Below, one piece after another: positions 23,290 to 33,972 of a stretch of 64,000 bases of DNA. The translations under genes were made by a program, and so were the position numbers. The stretch covers positions 20,336,001-20,400,000 of the forward strand of contig NC_091051.1 in assembly GCF_963966145.1 (NCBI RefSeq), read 5' to 3'. The stretch is from Tenebrio molitor. Its lineage: Eukaryota > Arthropoda > Insecta > Coleoptera > Tenebrionidae. Position 1 is the stretch's first letter. Each line of letters starts with the position of its first letter. A model generated the notes under the pieces. The model was given only the letters and a program-made list of their open reading frames with translations. It made no database searches and was not told the DNA's origin.

Positions 23290-23627
23290 CATCGCGAAGA
23301 GCTGACTCGACAGACGTTGCCTTGTCCAAATTTCAATACCTAAATTTGTTTGTGATCGTTTTGTGAATTTGTGAAAAGCTATTGGAAATGTGTAAACAAA
23401 GTAAAAATGAGGAATTTTACATGGGAGATGAATTCTATCGGCAGTATTCTACACTGCTGAAATGCTGGAAATGTGTGATGTGCCTGGAATGTGATCGAGT
23501 TGGAACCATGCGGTTTAGTTCCAGAATTTAAGTCACAATTTAATAATTAAGTCAGAATTTCATGTCCAAACTAATTATTTATTTTCTTCCATTAAATTTG
23601 TAATCACAATGAATCTCAAGCAGTTTT

Positions 23628-23910
23628 ATTGGGTGGTTCAAAATGATTATGAAGAAGTATTGCAACTATATACGAAAATTTATGTGGCAACTGTGTGAAT
23701 GGGATAGAGTTGACATTTGTATGACATTTTATAAGCGTGCATTTGATTTTTTAAATTTCATCACACATTGATTTGACAACTTTCAAAATTGCGCGACTAT
23801 GAACTGTCAAAAAAATGTCAATTCTATCCCACCCACACAGTTGCCACATAAATTTTCGTACATAGTTGCCAGATTTATCCACAATTATTTTGAATCACGC
23901 AATATTTACA
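23628..23910. mobile_element. Nested fold-back element in the left palindrome arm
   Basis: ACGAAAATTTATGTGGCAAC at the left is mirrored by GTTGCCACATAAATTTTCGT at the right. The outer ends are GGTTCAAAATGATT and AATTATTTTGAATCACG. A mirror-image copy sits in the opposite arm at 25,679-25,950. Confidence 0.8.
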
Positions 23911-25678
23911 TTTCGATTGCAAGATCGATGTTCAAGTAAACAATCCGATTGGTTTGATTCCCAATTTCACAATCAGCTGTCAAATGACATTTGTGCATGT
24001 AGGGTAGGCAAATAAATTGGAATAGAAATAAAACAACCACTACATTTGTTGGACAGATCGCGAAACAGCACAAAAGTAAAAGGAAATGTAATTTTATTTT
24101 AATTTACTGGATTGCGTTTTTCCAGATTTTTCTCCAAATCTTCCAGATTTTTTTTTTTCAATTGAAAACAAAAAAAAAGCATCAAGCAAATATGTAGCTC
24201 CAAAAGTCAGTTATGATCGAGAGTGAATACAAAAATTATAATTTTTGAAATTTGTCCGAATTTTCCGACTTTCCTTTGTAATTGTCCCGAATTTTTTTTC
24301 CAAAAACTTATCCAAAACCCTAATAAACAAAACCAAAAAAGAATTACGCATAGCCATCGTTCGAATCCTGAGTTATGGTCTTGAGTTCATACAAAAAAGC
24401 ACTTTCAGTTTTCCCCGAATTATTTTAATTTAGTTTTTCCAGATTTTTCTCAAAATCTCTCAGATTTTTTTTCTATTGAAAACATTCAATTGAGTTATTT
24501 CCATCCCGGGGCATATCGAACAAAAAAAGAATTAATCAAATATGTCGTTCCTTTCGTCAGTTATGATCGAGAATGCATACAAAAATTATAATTTTTGCAG
24601 TTTGCCCGAATTTTTCGGCTTTCCTTTGTAATCGTTCCGATTTTTTTTTCCTGAAAACTTTTTCACGACTGTAACGAACAAAACAAAAAAAAAATTATGC
24701 ATATCCATCACAAAAAAAGCACTTACGGGAAAAACTGAAAGTGCTTTTTTCTGTGGGAACGGCTGGAACGATTTGGCTAATGTTTTTTTTAATGTTCGTA
24801 ATAATCCGTATGAGGTTTTTATGTAAAGAAAAATTGGAAAAGTTGCCCGGAAAATTGGAAAATTCGGGAAAAACTGAAAGTCCTTTTTTGTGATAGATAT
24901 GCATAATTAATTCCTTTTTTTGTTTTATTCGTTATAGTCGTGAAAAAGTTTTCAGGAAAAAAAATCGGGACAATTACAAAGGAAATTGAAAAAATTCGGG
25001 CAAACTGCAAAAATTATAATTTTTGTATGCATTCTCGATCATAACTGACGATAGGAACGACATATTTGATTAATTCTTTTTTTTTGTTCGATATGCCCCG
25101 GGATGGAAATAACTCAATTGAATGTTGTCAATAGAAAAAAAAATCTGGAAGATTTGGAGAAAAATCTGGAAAAAGTAAATTAAAATAATTCGGGGAAAAC
25201 GGAAAGTGCTTTTTTGTAAGACCGTAACTCAGGATTCGACCGATGGCTACGCCTAATTCTTTTTTGGTTTTGTTTGTTAGGGTTTTGAATAAGTTTTCGG
25301 AAAAAAGAACTTGGAACAGTTACAAAGCAAAGTCGGAAAATTCGGAAAAATTTCAAAAATTATAATTTTTGTAAGCACTCTCGATCATAACATATTTGCT
25401 TGATGCTTTTTTTTTGTTTTCAATTGAAAAAAAAATCTGGAAGATTTGAAGAAAAACCTGGAAAAACGCAATTCAGTAAATTAAAATAAAATTACATTTG
25501 CTTTTACTTTTTTGTTGTGTCGCGATCTGTCCAACAAATGTAGATGTTGTTTTATTTCTATTCCAATTTATTTGCCTACATGCACAAATGTCATTTGACA
25601 GCTGATTGTGAAATTGGGAATCAAACCAATCGGATTGTTTACTTGAACATCAATCTTGCAATCGAAATCGAAATGTAA

Positions 25679-25950
25679 ATATTGGGTGATTCAAAATAAT
25701 TGTGGATAAATCTGGCTACTATGTACGAAAATTTATGTGTGGGTAGGATAGAGTTGACATTTCTTTGACAGTTCATAGTCGCGCAATTTTAAAAGTTGTC
25801 AAATCAATGTGTAATGGAATTATAAAAATCAAATGCACGCTTATGAAATGTCATACAAATGTCAACTCTATCCCATTCACACAGGTGCCACATAAATTTT
25901 TGTACATAGTTGCAATACTTATTCACAATCATTTTGAATCATCCAATAAA
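25679..25950. mobile_element. Mirror copy of the nested fold-back element
   Basis: The outer ends GGTGATTCAAAATAATTGTG and AATCATTTTGAATCATCC correspond to the left-arm copy. This copy has lost about 10 bp (GCAACTGT) at one inner arm. Confidence 0.8.
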
Positions 25951-26208
25951 ACTGCTTGAGATTCATTGTGATTTCAAATTTAATGGAAGAAAATAAATCA
26001 TTTGTTTGGACATGAAATTCTGACTTAATTAAATTGTGACTTAAATTCTGGAACAAAACCGCATGGTTCAAACTCGATCACTTCCTTTTTACTTTGTTTA
26101 CACATTTTCAATAGCTTTTCACAAAACGATCACAAACAAATTTAGATATTGAAATTTGGACAAGACAACGTCTGTCGGGTCAGCTAGTCAATTATTAAAA
26201 AAAATCCT

Positions 26209-26609
26209 CCACCACCCGGCGGCACGGCAATTTTGCCGGATTACGGATTACGGATAATACTATCAAGTAATAGTGCAGTGATTATCAACATAATTACCGG
26301 CGTCTCGCCTCCACATTTTGACTTTTTTGTGTTTTATGTTCTGTGTCAATGTTAAGAAATTTCCTCACGACATGACATGAGTATAATAATATACCTTTTT
26401 GAATTTCAACCACCAATGTGTTCTCTAAGTTCAAAATTTTTAAATTTTTAAAAAGAGATTGCGGTACTATTCCCGTTGCTGAAATTATAAGTGGTAAAAT
26501 CGAAATTTTTTCTAAACACCAAAGATTTCTCATAGCAACGGAGAGTTCTAAATATTTATTAATTTTTGTGTTATATGTCTGTGTTATATTGTGTGAAATT
26601 GGAACAGCT
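26209..26609. repeat. Second copy of the 9,048-9,445 dispersed repeat
   Basis: It has the same GC-rich hairpin start (CCCGGCGGCACGGCAATTTT) and the same end TTATATTGTGTGAA. It is about 95 per cent similar by eye, with indels. Confidence 0.75.
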
Positions 26610-26658
26610 ATATCTAAAAGATATTATTATAAAAAAAAATTAAAAAAAATTTGTTACA

Positions 26659-26868
26659 CAGTCTAGGACTGGTTTTTACAAATCTATGAGGGGCATGATG
26701 ACCAACTCAATAGACCGAGACCAATGGCTTAACGTGACTTCCGAATCACTGGACAGAATATAGCCTTTTTTTTTTTACTTATTTAAATTTCGTCCTGGAT
26801 CGGAATCGAACCCGCGACCCTCGCGTCCCTGAGCCGAAACGCACTCCCTTAGGCTATATTCTGCCTTA
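26659..26868 (-). mobile_element. tRNA-derived SINE, copy 1
   Basis: On the minus strand the head reads AGAATATAGCCTAAGGGAG (A-box-like), then GGGTTCGATTCCGATCC (B box), an A-rich linker, AGGCTATATTCTG, and a tail with AAGCCATTGGTC and AGTCCTAGACTGTG. It is followed on the plus-strand side by (ATT)n at 26,870-26,900. Two further copies lie at 36,725-36,915 and 37,459-37,644. It is not a functional tRNA: no proper cloverleaf can be drawn. Confidence 0.85.
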
Positions 26869-26869
26869 A

Positions 26870-26900
<31 letters not shown>
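26870..26900. repeat. (ATT)n microsatellite
   Basis: About ten consecutive ATT units adjoin the SINE head. Confidence 0.95.
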
Positions 26901-26903
<3 letters not shown>

Positions 26904-27024
26904 GTTTAATTTTGATTTTAAAATAGATTTAATTCTTAAATAAAATTGTTTTTCTAAATTTTCTTTTATAATTGAATGTTGAATATGATTTGATCGAAAA
27001 TCTATTTATTTAATTATTTTTAAT

Positions 27025-28160
27025 TTACAATGCGAAAATTTCCGATAATAATACGGAATCTGGAAAAGTGCCCTGAATGCTTACAGCGTTTCCACGTTGG
27101 ATGGCAAGGGAAATCCTCTCTAAAAGGAATTTCTTAGATTTTGAAACCCCTGATTCCGGGATTAGTCGGTCTCCGATGACATTAATGAAATCTATTGTTT
27201 CTTTGCACCAAGGGCCTAAGGTTTCAAAGGCTAAACCTTTAAATACGAGTATGTAGTTTGACGAAATAACTATATTTGTTATGTTTGCGTTTGCAAGCCA
27301 TTTCAGCGGCAAAACCTGAGACTTCAGATGTTTTCAATACGTAACTGTCTGCAAGTGTATCTACGACAGTAACGTCCCAAACCAAAGGTTGACCTTTAAT
27401 CCACGGTACTAAAGTCATCCCATCAGGGCGTTTTCCGTCATCACCAGATAGTCCGTTTGGTTCTAAAGTTGAATTAACATGAATAGAAGTCAAAGACCGG
27501 TTGATAATAGAATTAATTGATTGATTAATACCTAAATATTTATAAAATTCTCCTTTATTTAAATTTTTAATGATTTCTCTTTCTTTAGTTATATATTCTA
27601 AATTTTCGTAATGACCGCGACATATTGATTGCGTTTTACACTTACCAATACCAAAACTCATGCCAATATCATTTGAGAAATTTTCAGTTATTGTTAGTAA
27701 AGATAAAATGTGATTCTTTTTAGATGCATAAAGTTTTATGTCATCCATATAAAGAAGGTGATTTAATTTGGATAGTGTGGTATTATTAAGTCTAATATTG
27801 AAACCATATCCAGTGCTATTTAATAGATTTGTCAAAGGATTAATGGCTAGACAAAACCATAAAGGACTTAAAGAATCTCCTTGATAAATTCTCCGTTTAA
27901 TTTGAATAGGCTCGGATTTTAATTTAGTATTGTTTATTGATAAATTTAAAGTAGTTCTCCAAAATGTTATAACATGGGATAAAAAGTTAATCAAATCCAA
28001 ATTATTTTATAAATTTTAAGAATTTTAATTAACCATGAATGTGGTACTGAATCATAGGCTTTTTTGTAGTCTATGAATGCGGTATAAATATTTCTATTAT
28101 TTTTTCTAGCTTGTTCCATTATTACCGTATCTATTCACAGGTCTACAGTGGATTTGGTGC
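27025..28160 (-). pseudogene. RLE-type LINE, 3' part: RT core and restriction-like endonuclease
   Basis: Right to left on the minus strand: AFIDYKKAYDSVPHSWL (motif A, 28,090-28,030), a one-base frameshift near 28,005, IYQGDSLSP, LLYMDDIKLYA (catalytic YMDD), and FSNDIGMSFGIGKC. Then come RPDGMTLVPW and LVWDVTVVDTLA, a PD-(D/E)XK-like nuclease signature, and, after another frameshift near 27,300, AFETLGPWCKE and [11 protein letters not shown]. This is typical of R4/Dong-like elements that cut with a restriction-like enzyme. The upstream part lies at 29,184-30,480, separated by an insertion. Multiple frameshifts make it a relic. Confidence 0.75.
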
Positions 28161-28164
28161 CGGA

Positions 28165-29183
28165 AAGATTAAAACTGTTTTTGATTATGCCTGCTATGCT
28201 GATTCGAATGGTATAGATTTTTTTCTAAATCTACGTGTAGTTTCCGAGATATGACACGTGTCCAAAAACTGCTGCTTGTACATATTTTTCACCTTTTATG
28301 ACATTACTGAACATAAAGAAAGCTTCTTTTTCGTTATTTCTTTGAGTGAATTTCTTCAGGACATTCACGCCTGATACCCCAGCAGTAGTCAGCCATCATA
28401 TGTGTAGCCCATCGACCCTGGTATAATTTTTAGGTTCTGATGAAATCGCTCTTCTTGTTCCTCACTGTAAGAGCCAAGATTTGCAGGAAACTTATCCAAA
28501 TGATTATGTACTCGTAGATAATGGACTTTGATGCATGGTACTTCAATTTTTCCAAAACCAGAAATTTGTTTTGATACCCCTCCTTTAATTTAGTGGAAGG
28601 AGCAATAGGTTCTGCACCATATTTATTACCATTATGTAGCGGCTTGAGTAAAAGGTAGGGGTTTTGATGATGTTGCCTCAACTACAAGCACACGTCTCTT
28701 GGCGGATTCCAGATCGGGATAGATCTTTTTTTTTCGGTTTTTTGGTTCCCTCCAAACCATAGGCACACTAAACTTCGAATGACGTCTTTTGACATTCTTC
28801 CACTGTCTTAAATGTTTCCTACACGTTTTGCAAACATTGTTTGGAATCCAAGGTTTGTCAACCTTTTTGATTTTCATGTTGAAGTAAGCGAAATAGGTAT
28901 GCATTTTGCACAAATTCAAATATGGATTTTCGACATTTTTTTATCGTATATTCGCCACAAACATAACAAAATGTATTCGGAACATTTAGATAAGATACTT
29001 TTTGACGAAAATATCTCGAAGATTTTATTTCGGACCGTTTTTTATTAAACAAACACCAACACTAAATACGTGAAACGGCAAACAGTTATCGCTGCGGCTA
29101 CCGCAAAAACTGTACGTAGTTTTTACAAATTAATATTACTGAGAAGATCACTAGACCCTATGCATTAAAATCACGTTTAAGTT
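28165..29183 (-). pseudogene. Decayed repetitive ORF family inserted in the LINE
   Basis: The minus strand encodes NTFCYVCGEYTIKKCRKSIF, then in a shifted frame KPWIPNNVCKTCRKHLRQW and FSVPMVWREPKN, then LHNGNKYGAEPIAPSTKLKE. I recognise this as a protein family found in many repeated copies in arthropod and other animal genomes. It is probably carried by a transposable element, but I cannot name the superfamily. It splits the RT of the surrounding LINE between the SKYRPI and KKAYDS motifs. GTGCCG near 28,157 and CGGCAC near 29,188 could be its inverted termini. Confidence 0.55.
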
Positions 29184-30480
29184 TCAGCGGCACCAATTTT
29201 TTTTTTTTATTTTGTAGACCTGTGTTATGAGTTGTTCTTTACAACCAAAACACTCCTTAACACAACCTTTTTGTTCTTCATTAAGTATATTTAATTTTTG
29301 ACAATGATCGTAAATTATTACTTTAATGCAAGATGTCATAATTTTATAAATTGTAGGCAGACATGCGATTGGCCTATATTTTGATGGATTTTTAGTATCG
29401 GAATCTTTTGGTTTCAGATATGTTATACCATGGGCCAAAAACTCTGGAAATGTGTTAGGTTCCCTAATAAATCCGTTGAAGTGATCAAGTAAGCATTTAT
29501 GAATACAAGTAAATTTTTTTTCTTTATACCATACTGTTATTAGGATTTATCAGTACTCAATGCTTGATTGATATGATACCTATAACAGACTAGGCCGTTA
29601 TTCAAACTTATCAGAGCGAGGCCGTTATTTTTGCTACCGTTGCTACGGTTACGGCACAGATGACAACTAAATTTAATTTTTGAAGTAAAGAGAAATGTCA
29701 GTCTTACAAATAAATCATCGTTAAATGTTAAGTATTATTGGTATAAAGAAAACTATAAAACAACATACGGCCGATATGGATATAACAGACTCGGTTGATT
29801 ATAAAATCTCGGCTCCGCCTCGATTTTACAATACCTCAACCATGTCTGTTATATAACCCATATCGGCCTAATACCGTTATATACTATTAACCAACCTCCA
29901 GGGGATTTCCAATTATGTGAACTATTAATATTTTAACTAAAATTTCAAGGCTAATTTGAATATGATGTGGATTATTACTATCTTGTATCTCATTGTCTAA
30001 ATGAGGAATCCAATCTGCCTGATTATTAAATTGAACTTCATTTTACCATGTTTGACCAGAATTCTTTAATTTCATTTATATTTGGTATACCATTATTATT
30101 TTGAGTTTTATTATCTGCTAAATTTTTGTAAAACAACTTCTCGTTATTTCTAAATAGTTGGTTTTCAAATTTCCGTTGTTTATTGTTTTTATATCTTTTT
30201 AGTCGTTTAGAATAAATATTTAATTTCTGTAATAAAGTGTCTTTAATTTCTATAAATGTTTTATTATATTCCTTATATTTTAAACAATGTATTCTGTTTT
30301 TATTTAAAATCGATTGAATACAATTATTTAGATGATAAGAATTTATACCCTTTAAATATTGAGTTATTCTACCTAAATTATTCTACCTAAATCTCTGCGT
30401 TTATTTAGTCTTCGTTCCCATTTTGGTAATTCTTTAACTTTTATATTATTTGTCTGGTTAATTTGTTTTGAACCATTTAA
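29184..30480 (-). pseudogene. RLE-type LINE, 5' part of the RT region
   Basis: The minus strand encodes MAHGITYLKPKDSDTKNPSK, YRPIACLPTIYKIM and NEEQKGCVKECFGCKEQL (29,438-29,190). Further upstream are fragments such as RNNEKLFYKNLADN and NINEIKEFWSNMVK (about 30,170-30,040), the linker before the RT fingers. Reading frames are broken. A hairpin-bearing insertion at about 29,540-29,885 interrupts it. Confidence 0.65.
29766..29880. repeat. Hairpin with GC-rich tip
   Basis: The arms are ACGGCCGATATGG with ATATAACAGACTCGGTTGA, mirrored by TCAACCATGTCTGTTATAT and CCATATCGGCCT. The tip is CTCGGCTCCGCCTCGA. It lies within the decayed LINE. Confidence 0.8.
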
Positions 30481-31289
30481 TCTGATAATTGTTAGAGCTC
30501 CACTATACAGGGTGATTCATCTTTTACCGCCGGTGGCAAAATTGACCCTAAAAATTATAATTTCGTTTTCATATTTTGCAGACCTAATTTATCATTCATG
30601 AAATTTATAGGTTAATTAGGTCAAATGTTGGCATTTTCTCAATTATTAGTTTTTTAATTTATTCAACCTTGTGGCATATGCACACTCAGGTATTTTCACG
30701 CAATTTTACCATGTTAAATTAATTTTATCATATGGTATTATTGAAATAAACGCATTTTGATATTCAAATTTGTATTTGTTTCATGATTTAGGACATAATG
30801 TCCCAATATTTAACAATAAGATCTATTAGGGGATCTTTATTGCCACCCCTGTGGGTCCTTTACAACTCTATTCGTAAAACCGAACAAATTCATCTAAGCA
30901 GGTCAGTTTTACAGGGTAGTTATTGTTAAAGAAAATTTACAATACTAAAAGTCAACGAGTACCAATAAAAGCAATTTTTCCATTAAAATTGATTTAATTC
31001 AAAAGCTATCAAACATTTTTCAAAACGGATTGTAGATATTGATTTTATACGCCATTAGCCACATTCTGATGTAAAAATTTAAACATGAAATTTTTTTCAA
31101 AAACAGTTTTTTATAAATATCTGCTCATAAAATTATGTTATGAGGAGCAAAAATGAAGTTTTATGTGCTGCGGCTGGTAGATTGGCTGCCGAACGCAGTG
31201 AGCCAGCCGAACTGATTTAAAATTTCAATTATTGCAAAGAATTTTTTGGAGCTTTGTTGTTTAGGTAATAGTGGTCTATTAAATGGTTC
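30481..31289. other. No gene recognised
   Basis: An ACAGGGTGATTCATC terminus (30,508) marks a probable short element. The rest is AT-rich without supportable features. Confidence 0.5.
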
Positions 31290-31524
31290 TACGGGGTGAT
31301 CAAGAAGGACTGTTTAAGTTGGTAACACTGGATCGTATTTTAAATCGTATAACAGGAGTAACTTCCGGTTGTTGGTGGCTTGTCGTTATTAATGCTATAC
31401 CTATATCAGATATTTGTCAAATAAACCAACCAAACATATCCAGTTGCAGTGTTATAAATAACCGAATTAAAAATTTTTCTCCATTGTACTGCCAACTTAA
31501 ACAGTCCTTCTTGATCACCCGGTA
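31290..31524. mobile_element. MITE, TA-flanked, internally deleted relative of 61,978-62,408
   Basis: The ends are TACGGGGTGATCAAGAAGGA and TCCTTCTTGATCACCCGGTA. Pairing continues through CTGTTTAAGTTGG. It shares both ends and TCAGATATTTGTCAAATAAACC with the longer copy but lacks its central 200 bp. Confidence 0.85.
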
Positions 31525-32234
31525 TATGTTCAAATTCGTTCAGAGTTCTATTGAATTCATCTTCAATTTGTTCTTTAAAATTTTGATGGTAGTAAAAATT
31601 TTGATTAATAACATGTATATCATTGTAACTCAAGTCTAAATTATTTATGTCGTTTTGTATCGTGTTGTTTGGTGTTGACCTATTTTGATAACATTAATTA
31701 ATATTAACGGTAATACAATGTAAACAAAGATGTACTCGTACGTCATTACCTTGCAATGTTACCGTAGTGGATTTAAAATATTTTTTTCGATTTACGGTAG
31801 TCTCTTCTACACCGTAGTGCACCGTTAGTACGCCATTTTTGGGACACCCTGTAACTCAAAAACAAAAAGACTTTTACTAGAAAGGATGTATGTAAGAGGT
31901 ATGGAAGAGGAGGGAAAGGATAGAGAAGGAGAGGGGTGGGGAATAAAAGAAAATGTAGGTTAATTTAAAAAAGAAAAAAGAATGATTTTGGAATTGTAAG
32001 TTTATTTAGAACTGTAAAGTATAGGAATCCTTTAAAGCCCGTAGGGTAAAATAAAGTAAAGTAGTATGAAATACTAGAAAGGATGTTTGTATTTAACTTT
32101 TATTCATCGTCACCAACCACCGATTTTTTTGACATCCATTTCGAGGACACCTGTCCTGTATATTAAATTTCATTAATATAATTAATTTATAATTATTCAT
32201 TTCATTTACTTATAATAAGGTAATAGCTAGGTAG
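31525..32234. other. No gene recognised
   Basis: GGGACACCCTGTAACTC at 31,841 marks another decayed short-element end. A purine-rich strip (31,875-31,960) is the only compositional oddity. Confidence 0.5.
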
Positions 32235-32651
32235 TAGGTACCATCGGTGGACATTAAAACCTGGGACATCCAAAAAATTTTCATTGTGTATCAAACTTTC
32301 GCTTTGTCCCAAATTGGCAGATTAGCTATTGTCACACTGACATCACTCTTTGCAATCAACTCTTACCCCGTCGAGTTTCAATGTTTTTTTGTTACCTACC
32401 TGTCCTGACCGCCAAAAAACCGATTCTTGAATAATTACCAACCATTTAATTGGGAAAACAAACAATGTCATTCAGTATGAAATAAACTAAACTTTAACTT
32501 GATGGTTTTGACAAATAAACGTCATTCACCCCGTCATAATTTTTATAACCTTTTCGTAAAAAACCAAATTTAACCGACACAAATTTTGTAATTTTTGACT
32601 TTATACAACTGTCATCTTGTCCCATCTTTTAATGTCCACCGATGGTACCTA
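32235..32651. mobile_element. MITE, 417 bp, TA-flanked
   Basis: TAGGTACCATCGGTGGACAT at the left mirrors ATGTCCACCGATGGTACCTA at the right, continuing through TAAAA. Confidence 0.88.
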
Positions 32652-32676
32652 CGCTTTTCAATCAAAAAATCTTTGA

Positions 32677-33123
32677 TAAAGTAACGCTTAAGGTATAAGA
32701 TTATATGGCCCTTTAAAAGTATTTGACCGGAGATAAACGTCCCTTTTGTCGCAATCGCAGTAGGCGGTCAGCCCAACCATAAATCATGCTTCAAGCAATT
32801 CTCTGTTGTGAATACCAGAGCCGGCCTCAAAACAAATACGTACCGATGAAATTATATTTATTTATTAAATATTACAATACTATTACAAATCATCTTTACT
32901 GTTTTCAAGACACAAAGTACTAAAGGGAATTTCGTTACAATCACAAAATTTACAATAAACATCAAAAACATGTTCTATCACAAATTTTTAATCCCTGCCC
33001 TGAACCAAGGAAAGGGGATGCAGCTGCACGAGCCGAGACAACCATCTCAACGCCAATATTGGTTTCCATTATTGGGATAATTTTAGTGCTGCCATATAAT
33101 CTTATACCTTAAGCGTTACTTTA
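32677..33123. mobile_element. MITE, 447 bp, TA-flanked
   Basis: TAAAGTAACGCTTAAGGTAT at the left mirrors ATACCTTAAGCGTTACTTTA at the right, with pairing through AAGATTATATGGC. It starts 25 bp after the preceding MITE. Confidence 0.88.
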
Positions 33124-33911
33124 CCTACCTTTTGGGTTCTTCTCTTACTATATTGGTTATTAAATTATTATTATTATCTAATAAACTCTAGCTAAGCAGG
33201 TAACAACTTTAAGTAGTTAATTGGGGTTCTTTTTCCTTATGACATTAAGTTTTATTCTAAATTTATTTATACATCGTTATATTATAATTATTTTTTAATA
33301 CCTATATTGTAACGTCTTGCATCCAAATATCAAACTCATTAAAATCATTGAATATTGTTAGATCAACTACTTCACTTCTATCGTGTCTGTAGTTGCACTG
33401 AATTATTTAATTGTTACTTATTTTTAAATCAACTAATGAAATTAATATTAATTAAATCATTATTTATAATGATATGTGTTCTTGTTATTTTCCAGTTGAC
33501 GTTCTTTGTCTCCTAATTGTGTCCTAAATATTAATTTATATACTTCCTAAACGAAAAGAAACATAATTCAGCCAAACTGATGCAAGATAGAAACTTCCAG
33601 CAGCCGAAAGAAATCTTCTTATCACCATTAAACACTCGTACGAACCAAAACAACATTATCTTCTTTTATCTCTGTTACCAGATGCACCAGTGTTCGCACA
33701 GTTGCCTAACCAACGGTTATCACGTTTACAATTCCACAAAGCGGTTACGCCTACCATCGATAACGCACAACACGCAGTAGTAGTAGTAAATGCCTTCACG
33801 AAGGAGGCGAGATTCGAAACGATGTTGTGCCACATAAACCATTAAAGTTTTATTTTTTTCTAATACGACAAAATTAAATAAACTGTTCATGTGTGTGCTA
33901 ATTTTATTAAT
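33124..33911 (+). promoter_or_regulatory. Presumed promoter and 5' UTR region of the Pvr-like gene
   Basis: This is the only non-repeat stretch directly upstream of the signal-peptide exon. I see no clear TATA box or initiator, and the transcription start cannot be placed. The assignment rests on position alone. Confidence 0.35.
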
Positions 33912-33972
33912 ATGGCCATTAAATTTCATACCTGTGTGATCTGTTTCTTCTTTCTTCAACTTTCACTTTTGG
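33912..33972 (+). CDS. Pvr: Exon 1: start codon and signal peptide
   Basis: ATG is at 33,912. The product [20 protein letters not shown] is a classic signal peptide. The exon ends in phase 1 before GTAAGT (33,973). Exon 2 at 43,555 begins with GA and needs exactly one preceding base; G plus GA gives Gly and restores the frame into NIFVSSF. The implied first intron is 9,582 bp and is filled with repeats. No other upstream frame fits as well. Confidence 0.8.

Larger units (their letters stand above)
23290..26187. repeat. 2.9-kb imperfect palindrome with nested repeats
   Basis: The left arm from 23,297 and the right arm ending at 26,187 are reverse complements, with indels, for about 1.4 kb each. 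Matching landmarks are AAATTTGTTTGTGATCGTTTTGTGAA, TTCCATTAAATTTG, the block around GACATTTGTGCATGTAGG, and CCAGATTTTTCTCC. The centre is near 24,750. Each arm also contains a roughly 330-bp unit in two tandem copies (24,125 and 24,440, mirrored near 25,120 and 25,420) and a smaller fold-back. No protein is encoded. Confidence 0.85.

Noticed and set aside
26659..26868. Functional tRNA gene
   Set aside because: A and B boxes are present, but no acceptor stem or cloverleaf can be drawn, and three dispersed copies share a long non-tRNA tail. It is a SINE.
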